Translations under genes and position numbers: made by a program
Notes under the pieces: generated by a model
Databases searched by the model: none
Seen by the model: the letters and a program-made list of their open reading frames with translations, nothing else
Told to the model about the DNA's origin: nothing
Part shown: positions 25,665 to 33,829 of the stretch, one piece after another
How the letters are laid out: each line of letters opens with the position of its first letter
Numbering within the stretch: position 1 is the first letter of the stretch
DNA from: Amycolatopsis nalaikhensis
GTDB taxonomy: Bacteria; Actinomycetota; Actinomycetes; Mycobacteriales; Pseudonocardiaceae
DNA: 64,000 nucleotides
Reading direction: 5' to 3'
Assembly: GCF_030264295.1 (NCBI RefSeq)
Contig: NZ_CP127173.1
Coordinates: 2,611,501-2,675,500 of the forward strand

Positions 25665-26767
25665 GCTTCCCCCTCGATCGGTAGCTCGACGCACACTTCG
25701 AAACCGCCGTCGACCGGCCCGGCGGTGCACCGCCCGCCGAGCGCGGTGGCGCGCTCGCCCATCCCCCGCAGCCCGTGGCCGGGGGTCGGCTGGCTGGTGC
25801 CGCGGCCGTCGTCGCGCACCCGCATCGTGAAGGTGCCGTTCCGCCGTTCGAACCGGACGTCGACGTGGTCCGGCTGGTCGGCGTGCCGGACGACGTTGGT
25901 CAGCGACTCCTGCAGGATCCGGTAGGCGGCGGCGTCGACGGGCGCGGGCAGGTCACCGGGCTCGCCGTGGACGTCGACCGTGAGCCCGGCGTCGCGCGCG
26001 TGTGCCAGCAGCTCGGCGGCCTGGGCCAGGCTCGGCGCGGGCGCCTTGTCCTCGCCCGAGCGCAGCACGGCGAGGGTGGCGCGCAGGTCCTTGAGCGCGG
26101 ACGCGCTGGCCGCCTTGATGTTCAGCAGCGCCTCTTTTGCCTGCTCCGGCCGCCGGTCGGCGACGTGCGCGGCGACGCCGGCCTGGACGTTGATCATCGC
26201 GAGGCTGTGCGCGACGACGTCGTGGACCTCGCGGGCGATGCGCAGCCGTTCCTGCTCGGCGAGCCGGTGGCGGTGCTCGTCGGCCTGCTCGCGGCGGGCG
26301 GCGAGCGCGTCGAGCTGGTACCGGACGGCGGTGCCGACCCCGATCACCGCGACCAGCCACACGACGAGGAACCCGGCGCCGAACTCCAGCGCGAACGACC
26401 CCGACGTCACGACGTGGCCGAGGTAGAGAACGGCGAGCGCGGCGGACCCGGTGATCCCGGCGGTGAGCGGGCCGCGTTGCCGGGTGAGCAGGAACAACGC
26501 GACGGTCGGGACGACGATGACCGGCCCGCCGGGCAGCCCGGAGGCGTAGTAGCCGAACGCGGACGCCGTCGTGGCGAGGAAGACGGTGAGCGGGAAGCGG
26601 TGCACGACCAGCAGGGTCAGCACGGTCGCGGCCAGCCACGCGACACCGGGCGGGGTGAGCGGCGCCGAGCCGGGCTGCCAGCGCGACGAAGCGCTCGTCG
26701 CCCCGAGCACGAACCCGAGGACGACGACGGTGCGCACCACGCGTCCCACCCACGGCGACCACTTCAT
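25661..26767 (-). CDS. NarL-type sensor histidine kinase
   Basis: 368 residues. The N-terminal half has about five to six hydrophobic segments forming a membrane sensor of the kind common in actinobacterial HisKA_3 kinases. The dimerisation/phospho-acceptor segment reads IAREVHDVVAHSLAMI (His of VHD), and the degenerate HATPase has LTNVVRHAD and DDGRGT followed by GLRGMGERATALGG. It phosphorylates the regulator encoded immediately downstream. No ligand domain is recognisable, so the signal is probably membrane-linked (envelope stress or a lipophilic drug). Confidence 0.93.
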   Translation of the reverse strand: MKWSPWVGRVVRTVVVLGFVLGATSASSRWQPGSAPLTPPGVAWLAATVLTLLVVHRFPLTVFLATTASAFGYYASGLPGGPVIVVPTVALFLLTRQRGPLTAGITGSAALAVLYLGHVVTSGSFALEFGAGFLVVWLVAVIGVGTAVRYQLDALAARREQADEHRHRLAEQERLRIAREVHDVVAHSLAMINVQAGVAAHVADRRPEQAKEALLNIKAASASALKDLRATLAVLRSGEDKAPAPSLAQAAELLAHARDAGLTVDVHGEPGDLPAPVDAAAYRILQESLTNVVRHADQPDHVDVRFERRNGTFTMRVRDDGRGTSQPTPGHGLRGMGERATALGGRCTAGPVDGGFEVCVELPIEGEA

Positions 26768-26843
26768 GCCGCGAAAACTACCGGTCGCGAGGCCGCACCG
26801 CGTCCGTCTCGAAGCGACTTCCCGCGTACGTCGGGTGCGGTAG

Positions 26844-27677
26844 TCAGTCGAACATGAGCGGCAGCTTCGCCGCCGTCTCCTCGTCGGCCGGGGTGTAGGT
26901 CGACACGGTGATCTCCGAGCGGCGGCCGTAGTAGAGGTAGGTGAAGTTGAACCGCAGCAGCCCGACGTCCGGGTGCAGGTACCGCTTGGTGCGGATCGGT
27001 TCGGAGTTGACGTCGTGCTGCGGCCAGAGTTCGGCGAACAGCGGCGACTCGGCCTTCAGGCGTTTGACGAGGTTCTTCCACGCGGGCTCGGCGACGTGCT
27101 CGGCCATCGCCGCGCGGAAGGACGCGATGACCCGCGGGATGTTCGTGTCCCAGTCGAGCATCCGCTCGCGCCAGTCCGGGTTGAGCAGGCACTGGACGAG
27201 GGTGTTGCGGTCCTCGAACGGGATGGCGTCGACGTCGCCCATCAGCCAGGTGTAGCCGCGGTTGTAGGCGAGCAGGTCGCAGCGGGCGTTGCGCACGGCG
27301 ACCGGGTACGGCTCCAGCTTTTTGAGCATCAGCTCCATGGCGGGGGTGATGACCTGGCAGTCCCGCTCGCGGTCGGGTTCGGGCGCGCCGGCGAGGCGGA
27401 AGAGGTGGGTGTGCTCGTGCGGGTCGAGCCGCAGGGTGCGGGCGATCGCCTGCAGGACCTGCTCGGACGCGTTGATGTCGCGGCCCTGCTCGAGCCACGT
27501 GTACCAGGTGACCCCGACCCCGGCGAGCTGCGCGACCTCTTCGCGGCGCAGGCCGGGTGTCCGCCGCCGGCCGACGAGGGGCAGGCCGACCTGCTCGGGC
27601 GTGATGCGTTCCCGGCGGCTGCGCAGGAACCTCGCCAGCTCCTGACGGCGGAGTTCGGAAGCGACGGCGGTGGTCAT
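26844..27677 (-). CDS. MmyB-like helix-turn-helix transcriptional regulator
   Basis: 277 residues. The N-terminal XRE-type HTH has the family signature RRTPGLRREEVAQLAGVGVTWYTWLEQGRDIN (given in two parts: RRTPGLRREEVAQLAG, VTWYTWLEQGRDIN). It is followed by an MmyB-type ligand-binding domain (about 105-270), which in relatives binds fatty-acid-like ligands. It is transcribed away from the MFS transporter gene. The 101-base gap holds two CTGGTACCAG palindromes and a third near-copy overlapping its own start codon, so it most likely represses both itself and the transporter. Confidence 0.92.
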   Translation of the reverse strand: MTTAVASELRRQELARFLRSRRERITPEQVGLPLVGRRRTPGLRREEVAQLAGVGVTWYTWLEQGRDINASEQVLQAIARTLRLDPHEHTHLFRLAGAPEPDRERDCQVITPAMELMLKKLEPYPVAVRNARCDLLAYNRGYTWLMGDVDAIPFEDRNTLVQCLLNPDWRERMLDWDTNIPRVIASFRAAMAEHVAEPAWKNLVKRLKAESPLFAELWPQHDVNSEPIRTKRYLHPDVGLLRFNFTYLYYGRRSEITVSTYTPADEETAAKLPLMFD

Positions 27678-27701
27678 GGTGCCAGGATGCCACGCGTTCG
27701 A

Positions 27702-27754
27702 ACCTGGTACCAGGTAGTGGCGATACCTGGATAAACGGCAACTGGTACCAGGTT
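27702..27754. promoter_or_regulatory. Operator pair between MmyB-like regulator and MFS transporter
   Basis: ACCTGGTACCAGGT (27702-27715) is a perfect 14-base palindrome. CTGGTACCAG (27742-27751) repeats its core with flanks AA and GTT, and the two centres are 38 bases apart. A half-like ATACCTGG lies between them (27723-27730). A one-mismatch copy, TGGTGCCAGG (27677-27686), touches the regulator's start codon. The placement fits autorepression and control of the transporter. Confidence 0.7.
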
Positions 27755-27778
27755 CCGCGGACGCTGATCGTGGTAGTC

Positions 27779-29203
27779 ATGACCACGACTCAAGACGCGC
27801 CGACCACCCTCGGCGCCCCGGCCCGGCCGGGACTGACCCCCGCCGGCCTGGTCACGGTGCTGCTGGGGGCGGCGCTGCCGATCATCGACTTCTTCATCGT
27901 CAACGTCGCCCTCCCGACGATCGACGCCGACCTCCACGCCTCGACGGCCACGCTGGAACTGGTGGTGGCGGCGTACGGCATCGCGTACGCGGTGCTCCTG
28001 GTGGTGGGCGGCCGCCTCGGCGACTCGTTCGGCAGGCGGCGGCTGTTCTTCGCCGGGCTGTGGCTGTTCACGCTGACGTCCTTGGCCTGCGGAATCGCCC
28101 CGACGGCGGCAACGCTGGTGGTGGCCCGCGCCGCGCAGGGGGCGGCGTCGGCGTTGCTGCTGCCGCAGGTGCTTTCGATCATCCAGGCGACGACGTCGGG
28201 CGAAGCTCGCTCACGCGCACTCGGTCTCTACGGTGCTACGGGCGGCCTCTCGACGGTGGTCGGCCAGCTGCTCGGCGGCGCGCTGGTGGCCGCTGATCTG
28301 TGGGGCACGGGCTGGCGGCCCATCTTCCTGGTGAACGTCCCGATCGGGCTGGTGGTGCTGGTGCTGGCCCGCCGCCTGCCGGAGAGCCGGGCGCACAACC
28401 CACTCGGCGTCGACCGGCTCGGGACGACGCTGCTGGCCGTGACCCTGCTGTCGTTCCTGGTGCCGCTGATGGAAGGCCGTGCCTTGGGCTGGCCCGCGTG
28501 GACGATCGCGTTGCTGATCGTGTCGCCGTTCGCGGCCGCGGCCTTCGTGCACGTCGAGCGCCGTCTGGAGCGACTGGGCGGAACACCGCTGCTACCGCCG
28601 TCCGTGATGCGGCTGCCCAGCGTGCGGCGCGGGCTGATGGTGGCTGTCCCGTTCTTCGCCGCGTTCGGGTCGTTCATGTTCGTCTTCGCGATGACGTTGC
28701 AGGAAGGGCTGCACTTCGGGCCGCTCGGCGCCGGTGGGGCGTTGACGCCGATGGCCGTCGCGTACTTCACCGTGTCGATGCTGAGCAGCCGGTTGGTGGC
28801 GCGGTACGGGCAGAAGGTCGTGCCGGTCGGCGGGCTGATCGTGGTGGCCGGGATGGTGGCGCTGCTGTGCACGACGCTGTCGGCCTGGCCGCACCTGACG
28901 ATCCTCGATCTGGCGCCGTCGATGGTGGCGATCGGGGTGGGGAACGCACTGGCGATGACCACGTTGTTCCGGATCGTGCTGTCGCACGTGCCGACGGACC
29001 TGGCCGGGGTCGGGTCCGGCGTGATGACGACGAACCAGCAGACGTCGCTGGCTTTCGGCGTGGCGACGCTGGGGAGCTTGTACGCGGCGCTTTCCGGGTC
29101 GTTGGGGAGCCGGGACGCGTTCGCGGTGGTGATCGGGGCGGTGGCGTTGCTGGCCGCAGTGGTGGCGATTACCGCGCGGCGGTTGCCGGACCCCAGGGCG
29201 TGA
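27779..29203 (+). CDS. MFS drug-efflux transporter, DHA2 type (14 helices)
   Basis: 474 residues with about 14 membrane helices. The DHA2 signatures include DFFIVNVALPTI in helix 1 (motif D1 region), the motif A loop GGRLGDSFGRRRLF, and motif C-like GLYGATGGLSTVVGQLLGG in helix 5. It would export hydrophobic compounds or drugs using the proton gradient. The ATG at 27779 is chosen over the GTG at 27770 because it opens the MTTTQDAP leader. It is divergent from the MmyB-like regulator and under the palindromic operators in the shared promoter. Confidence 0.92.
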   Translation: MTTTQDAPTTLGAPARPGLTPAGLVTVLLGAALPIIDFFIVNVALPTIDADLHASTATLELVVAAYGIAYAVLLVVGGRLGDSFGRRRLFFAGLWLFTLTSLACGIAPTAATLVVARAAQGAASALLLPQVLSIIQATTSGEARSRALGLYGATGGLSTVVGQLLGGALVAADLWGTGWRPIFLVNVPIGLVVLVLARRLPESRAHNPLGVDRLGTTLLAVTLLSFLVPLMEGRALGWPAWTIALLIVSPFAAAAFVHVERRLERLGGTPLLPPSVMRLPSVRRGLMVAVPFFAAFGSFMFVFAMTLQEGLHFGPLGAGGALTPMAVAYFTVSMLSSRLVARYGQKVVPVGGLIVVAGMVALLCTTLSAWPHLTILDLAPSMVAIGVGNALAMTTLFRIVLSHVPTDLAGVGSGVMTTNQQTSLAFGVATLGSLYAALSGSLGSRDAFAVVIGAVALLAAVVAITARRLPDPRA

Positions 29204-29296
29204 GGGGGGTACGGCGATCGCACGGGCGGGTTTCCGGCGCCGGGATTCCCGCTTCGGACGGTCCGCTCTTGGGGTCGGAACGCGAACCTGCGGGCC

Positions 29297-29623
29297 ATGG
29301 ACGCGTACGGCTATCCCCACGAGCTCGAGTACCGGCGTGAGGTCGACGACGGCAGGGTGCACGAGTACACCGAGCTCGTCGACGACATGGGGTTCGTCCT
29401 CGAGCACCGCAGTGACCGGTACGAGGGGTGGACCGTCCGGTACGGCACCGCCTGCGCGTACGACTACCTCTTCCGCAAGCGGGCCCGTCCCGGGACCTTC
29501 GTCGTCAGCGTCTACCGGCTCTTTCCCGGGCGGCGGGACCACGTCGTCACCGTCCGGGTGAACTGGCCGCCGAAAAAATCCCGGGTTCACCCGTCGGAGA
29601 AACCGCGCGCCGGACGACGATGA
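29297..29623 (+). CDS. Hypothetical protein
   Basis: A 108-residue soluble protein starting MDAYGYPHELEYRREVDDGRVHEY. It is rich in Tyr, Arg and acidic residues with alternating strands (GWTVRYGTACAYDYLF, TFVVSVYRLF), and it ends in a basic tail. I do not recognise the family. It ends four bases before the sigma-factor start, so it may be in the same transcript. Confidence 0.65.
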   Translation: MDAYGYPHELEYRREVDDGRVHEYTELVDDMGFVLEHRSDRYEGWTVRYGTACAYDYLFRKRARPGTFVVSVYRLFPGRRDHVVTVRVNWPPKKSRVHPSEKPRAGRR

Positions 29624-29627
29624 GGGT

Positions 29628-30152
29628 GTGACGGAACCTCGGGTACAGCCGGACCCGGCCTTCGCGTTGCTCGGGCTCTACGAGACCGCGCTGCCGGAGG
29701 TCTACGGGTACCTGCTGTCCCGGTGTGGTGACCGCACGGTCGCCGAGGAGCTCACGTCCGAGACGTTCCTCGGGGCGGTCGCCGCCTGTCGCAAGGAGTA
29801 CGCACCTCCAGTGAGCACCGGGTGGCTGATCGGCGTCGCCCGGCACAAGCTCGCCGACCACTGGCGGCGCAAAGAACGTGAGGAACGCGGGCTGCGGCTG
29901 GTGCACGACAGTGAACCGGACGTCGAGGACCCGTGGGACGAGCAGCTCGACGCCCTGCGCGCGAGACAGGTGCTCGAATCCCTCGGCGCGCACCACCGCG
30001 CGGCCCTGACCCTGCGGTACGTAGACGGCCTCGGCGTGCCCGAAGTCGCCGGCCACCTGGGGCGCAGCGTGCACGCCACGGAGGCGTTGCTCGTGCGGGC
30101 CCGTGCCGCGTTCCGGCGTGCCTACGAGGAGAAGGAGGGTCGCGATGCCTGA
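29628..30152 (+). CDS. ECF-type sigma-70 factor
   Basis: 174 residues from GTG 29628. Region 2 reads YGYLLSRCGDRTVAEELTSETFLGAV and WLIGVARHKLADHWRRK (split here for length). Region 4 is LGAHHRAALTLRYVDGLGVPEVAGHLGRS with VHATEALLVRARAAFRRAY. It would direct RNA polymerase to a small regulon. The following VOC gene overlaps it by eight bases, taking the place where an anti-sigma gene usually sits. Confidence 0.92.
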   Translation: MTEPRVQPDPAFALLGLYETALPEVYGYLLSRCGDRTVAEELTSETFLGAVAACRKEYAPPVSTGWLIGVARHKLADHWRRKEREERGLRLVHDSEPDVEDPWDEQLDALRARQVLESLGAHHRAALTLRYVDGLGVPEVAGHLGRSVHATEALLVRARAAFRRAYEEKEGRDA

Positions 30153-31032
30153 GCCTTTCGACGCGCTTCGCCGCCCCTCCGAGCGGGTCCGGCCGGACCC
30201 GGACTTCGTCGCCGAACTGCGCGACAACCTGCGTCGCTTGATCTTGAACGGAGCCGACATGACCACCACTTCAGAAGCACCGGCCGGCCAGGCCGAACTG
30301 CGCTCGCTGACGCCCTATCTGGCCGTATCCGACGCCCGCGCCGCGCTCGACTTCTACGTCGAGGTGTTCGGCGCGACCCGCCGCGGCGACCCGATCGTCA
30401 TGGACGACGGCCGCATCGGGCACGCGGAGCTGGCCATCGGCGACGCCGTGCTGATGCTCGCCGAGGAGCACCCGGAAATCGGGCACGTCGCCCCGCACGA
30501 GGGCGGCGCGTCGGTGCGGGTCGAGGTCCCGGACGTCGACGCGAGCGTGGCCCGCGCGCTCGACCGCGGCGCGACGCTGATCCGTGAGGTGACCGACTCG
30601 CCGTACGGGCGGGGCGGCTCGTTCCGCGACCCGTTCGGCCAGCGCTGGCTGGTCTCCCAGGCTCCGGCGCGTTCGGCGGGCCCGAAGCCCGCCCGGCACG
30701 GCGAGGCCATGTACTTCACGTTCCAGGTCCCGGAGGACGAGGCGGCGAAGCGGTTCTACGGCGCGGTGCTGGGCTGGCAGTTCTCGCCGGGTTCGGTGCC
30801 GGACGCGTGGAGCTTCTCCGGCCCGGGTCTCGAAGGCGGCCTGTGGGGCGGCGACCGTCAGGTGGGCTGGAAGCTGATGTACGCGGTGGACAACCTCGAC
30901 GCGGCGTTGACGCGGGTCCGCGAGCAGGGCGGCCAGGCGGGCGAGGTCGAGCACCACCCGTACGGGACGACGGCGGACTGCACGGACAACCAGGGCATCG
31001 AGTTCTGGCTCTGGGAGCGCCCCGGGGCGTGA
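30145..31032 (+). CDS. VOC-family protein with two glyoxalase-like domains
   Basis: 295 residues from ATG 30145, inside the end of the sigma gene. After a 35-residue leader (PFDALRRPSERVRPDPDFVAEL) come two vicinal-oxygen-chelate domains. The first is about 52-172 (LTPYLAVSDARAALDFYVEVFGA, split in function but visible, ending SFRDPFGQRWLVS). The second is about 190-293 (MYFTFQVPEDEAAKRFYGAVLGW, ending GIEFWLWE). Such proteins bind small molecules or act as metal-dependent lyases or dioxygenases. The leader resembles N-termini of anti-sigma-like partners, so it may sense a ligand for the sigma factor. That link is inference. Confidence 0.85.
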   Translation: MPEPFDALRRPSERVRPDPDFVAELRDNLRRLILNGADMTTTSEAPAGQAELRSLTPYLAVSDARAALDFYVEVFGATRRGDPIVMDDGRIGHAELAIGDAVLMLAEEHPEIGHVAPHEGGASVRVEVPDVDASVARALDRGATLIREVTDSPYGRGGSFRDPFGQRWLVSQAPARSAGPKPARHGEAMYFTFQVPEDEAAKRFYGAVLGWQFSPGSVPDAWSFSGPGLEGGLWGGDRQVGWKLMYAVDNLDAALTRVREQGGQAGEVEHHPYGTTADCTDNQGIEFWLWERPGA

Positions 31033-31078
31033 GGAATCCCATCCGCCGGGCCGCGTCTTCGGGCGCACACTCGAAGGC

Positions 31079-31478
31079 ATGGCCGGGCAATGGGTGCCGC
31101 GTGACCACGACGAGCTGACCGCGGGCTGGCGGTTGTGGCTCGAAGCTCGGCTCGTCGGCGTGGCCCCGGCCGGGGTGGGACGGCAGCCCGGACGAAGCGG
31201 TGCGCGGCCTGCGCGAGCTGGTCGGCGCGTGCGATCTCATCCTCGCCGAGTACCTGGCCGCGGGCGGGTCGGCCGATGCCGAGGTCGCCGGGCTGCTGCG
31301 GTCGATGTACCTCGCCGCGAGCTGGACCTGGAAGTTGTGGCAGGACGACAACCGCCCGCTCGATGAAGAGCGTGCGGAGCTGCTGCACCGGGACCTGGCC
31401 TGCTTCGCCGACCACGCCTTGGGCGTGCGGACACTGCTCGCCGAGGGCGGCGGCTGGTCCTCGCTGGCGGAGTCGTGA
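31079..31478 (+). pseudogene. Hypothetical protein, frameshifted
   Basis: ATG 31079 opens MAGQWVPRDHDELTAGWRLWL, and then a single extra A in GAAGCTC (31143/31144, expected GAGCTC) breaks the frame. Restored, it reads LELGSSAWPRPGWDGSPDEAVRGLRELVGACDL and on to a TGA at 31476-31478, giving about 132 residues. The body is helical and acidic with several Trp (LAASWTWKLWQDD) and no known motif. The stop lies inside the stem of a strong terminator. Confidence 0.65.
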
Positions 31479-31514
31479 GTGTTCAGGGCGGTTCTAACCG
31501 CCCTAAACACTCAC
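31475..31514. terminator. Bidirectional terminator stem-loop
   Basis: Arms GTGAGTGTT-C-AGGGCGGTT (31475-31493) and AACCGCCCT-A-AACACTCAC (31496-31514) pair at 18 of 19 positions around a two-base loop. It sits between the convergent stops at 31478 and 31520 and can serve both genes. Confidence 0.85.
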
Positions 31515-31519
31515 GACGC

Positions 31520-33304
31520 TTACCGGCCCGCTGCGTAGCCCTGCATGCCGCGCGCGTTGGCCGCCGCCCGCAGCAGCCCTTCCGTGCGGGAGACCGCTGA
31601 CAAGCGGCCCAATGCCCAATCGCCCGCGTCCACGACCTCGTGGCCGCGGGCGCGCAGGGCGTCCAAAGTGGACGTGCCCAGGCGCGACTCCACCACCAGC
31701 TCGCGCGGGTTCCACGAGCGCGGGTAGAACGAACTCGGGAACGCCGTCGTGTGCCAAGCCGGTGAGTCGATCGACTCCTGGAGGTTCAGCCCGCCGTAGA
31801 CGTGCGCGAGCCAGAAGCACAGCTGCCACTGGTCCTGCTGATCCCCACCCGGAGTTCCGAAGGCCAGCGTCGGGACCCCGTCGCGCAGTGCCAGTGACGG
31901 CGACAGCGTGATCCGCGGCCGCTTGCGCGGCGCCAACGAGTTCGGCAGTCCCTGTTCCAACCAGAACATCTGGCCGCGCGAGTCCAGGCAGAACCCGAGC
32001 GACGGGATCGTCGGGCTCGACTGCAGCCAGCCGCCCGATGGGGTCAGCGACACCAGGTTGCCCGCCGCGTCGACGACGTCCAGGTGCACCGTGTCGCCTC
32101 GGGTCTGGCCCTGGGGGCCGACCGTCGGCTCGCCCGTCGCGCCGCCCTCGGCTCGCACTCCCTTCAGGGAGTCCAGGATCGCCGGGAGCCGCGCGGGGCC
32201 GCGCGCGTCCCCCGGGCGCAGTTCGGGCGACGCCGTGTCCGTGATCAGCGCCCGCCGCGAATCCGTGTACTCCGCGGAAAGCAGCACGTCCAGCGGGACG
32301 TCCGTGTCGCCGTACCACGCCTCGCGGTCCGCGAACGCCAGCTTCGCCGCCTCGGCCGCCAGGTGCACCGTGCGCTCCGTCGGCACTCCATCCACATAGG
32401 ACAGTTCGTCGCGGAAGCCGTGCAGCAGCAGCGCCTGCTGGAGCAGGGCCGGGCCCTGGGTCCAGCCGCCCATCTTGACCAGGCGCCAGTCGCCGACGTC
32501 CACGGACGCCGGTTCCTCGTACGACGCCTCCCACGACGCCAGGTCGTCGCCCGTCAGCAAGCCCGCGTGATCGCGGCCGGAGTCGTCGCGGAACGCCGTG
32601 CGGCTGAACTTCTCGATCTCCTCCGCGACGAAACCCTGTGACCAGGCACGACGTCCGGCGTCGATCTGCGCTTCGCGACCCGAAACGGCTTCCGCCTCGC
32701 GCAGCAGCCGCTCCCACGTGTCCGCCAGCGCCGGGTTCCGGTGCAGGCCCGACGCCGGTTTGCCGTCCGGCATCCACAACGCCGCCGACGTCGGCCAGTG
32801 CTCCGTGAACAATTCGGAGACCGCGCGGATCGTGTCGCCGACTCGCGACACCAGCGGGACGCCGTTGCGGGCGTACCCGATCGCGTACGACAGCACCGAG
32901 CGCAGGGACTTCGTGCCGTAGTCGCGCAGGAGCAACAGCCAGCCTTCCCAGGCACCCGGGACCGTCGCCGGGAGCAGGCCGCTGCCCGGGATCAGGTCCA
33001 GGCCCAGCGACGCGAAGTGCTCGGGCGTGGCCCCCGCGGGCGACGGGCCTTGCGCGGCCAGCGCCCGCGGGGTCGGGTCGTCCGCCGTCACGAAGAGGCC
33101 GGGTACCTGGCCCGCCGGCCCGCACAGGTGCGGCTCGGCGACCTGCAGGACGAACCCGGCCGCGACCGCCGCGTCGAACGCGTTGCCGCCGTCCTCCAGC
33201 ACCGCCATCCCGGTGGCCGAAGCCAGCCAGTGCGTCGATGCCACCATCCCGAAGGTGCCGGCCAGCTCCGGCCGCGTCGTGAACATGTCCCCGATAGTAC
33301 GCAT
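31520..33304 (-). CDS. Gamma-glutamyltransferase-family protein
   Basis: 594 residues from ATG 33304. An N-terminal nucleophile hydrolase: the N-terminal part carries GMVASTHWLASATGMAVLEDGGNAFDAAVAA (split: GMVASTHWLAS, DGGNAFDAAVAA), the large-subunit hallmark. The autoprocessing Thr lies in TRGDTVHLDVVD, followed by NLVSLTPSGGW. The C-terminus keeps TPGGDQQDQW. There is no clear signal peptide, so it may be cytoplasmic like some acylase-type relatives. It would hydrolyse or transfer gamma-glutamyl or related amide groups. It starts 14 bases after the VOC gene and is co-transcribed with it. Confidence 0.9.
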   Translation of the reverse strand: MRTIGDMFTTRPELAGTFGMVASTHWLASATGMAVLEDGGNAFDAAVAAGFVLQVAEPHLCGPAGQVPGLFVTADDPTPRALAAQGPSPAGATPEHFASLGLDLIPGSGLLPATVPGAWEGWLLLLRDYGTKSLRSVLSYAIGYARNGVPLVSRVGDTIRAVSELFTEHWPTSAALWMPDGKPASGLHRNPALADTWERLLREAEAVSGREAQIDAGRRAWSQGFVAEEIEKFSRTAFRDDSGRDHAGLLTGDDLASWEASYEEPASVDVGDWRLVKMGGWTQGPALLQQALLLHGFRDELSYVDGVPTERTVHLAAEAAKLAFADREAWYGDTDVPLDVLLSAEYTDSRRALITDTASPELRPGDARGPARLPAILDSLKGVRAEGGATGEPTVGPQGQTRGDTVHLDVVDAAGNLVSLTPSGGWLQSSPTIPSLGFCLDSRGQMFWLEQGLPNSLAPRKRPRITLSPSLALRDGVPTLAFGTPGGDQQDQWQLCFWLAHVYGGLNLQESIDSPAWHTTAFPSSFYPRSWNPRELVVESRLGTSTLDALRARGHEVVDAGDWALGRLSAVSRTEGLLRAAANARGMQGYAAGR

Positions 33305-33317
33305 TGCTAAGGAACTT

Positions 33318-33728
33318 CTACCAGGACGACGGACGCTTCCGCTCCGGCTCGTACGGCTGCGTGATGATCTCCATCCCGTTCCCGCCGGGATCGAGGAAGT
33401 AGACACCACGGCCGCCGTGGTTGTGGTTGATTTCGCCGACCTGCTTGCCCATCGGGTCGGCGTGGTAGGTCACACCCGTTTCGACGAGCCGCGCGAACAC
33501 GGCGTCGAAATCGTCCTCCGGGACCAGGAAGCAGTAGTGCTGCAGGCGCAGGTCCTCTTCGGGGACGGTCGCGAAGTCCAGGCGGACGCCGTTGCGCGTC
33601 TCGACCGGGATGAACGGACCCCACTCCTGCCCGACTTCGAGGCCGAGCAGGTTCGCCAGGAATTCGGCGGATTCCCGGTTGTTCCGGGACGGAATGATCA
33701 AATGGTTCAACTCAACGGAAACTGACAC
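33318..33728 (-). CDS. VOC-family protein (single glyoxalase domain)
   Basis: 136 residues from GTG 33728, which has GGAGG ten bases upstream. It shows the VOC strand/helix pattern: VELNHLIIPSRNNRESAEFLANLLG, with the metal-type His in LNHL, a second in LQHYCFLV, and the Glu near the C-terminus in PGGNGMEIITQPYE. This pattern fits ring-cleavage dioxygenase or glyoxalase-like metal enzymes. It leads a two-gene operon with the gamma-glutamyltransferase gene. Confidence 0.88.
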   Translation of the reverse strand: MSVSVELNHLIIPSRNNRESAEFLANLLGLEVGQEWGPFIPVETRNGVRLDFATVPEEDLRLQHYCFLVPEDDFDAVFARLVETGVTYHADPMGKQVGEINHNHGGRGVYFLDPGGNGMEIITQPYEPERKRPSSW

Positions 33729-33829
33729 GGTTGAAATGCCTCCACGGGCACTCCCGCCACCTCCATGCCTCACCCAGCCGGTGACCGACACGCGATGCCG
33801 TGCCGATCACCCTAACCAAGATCAAGCCG

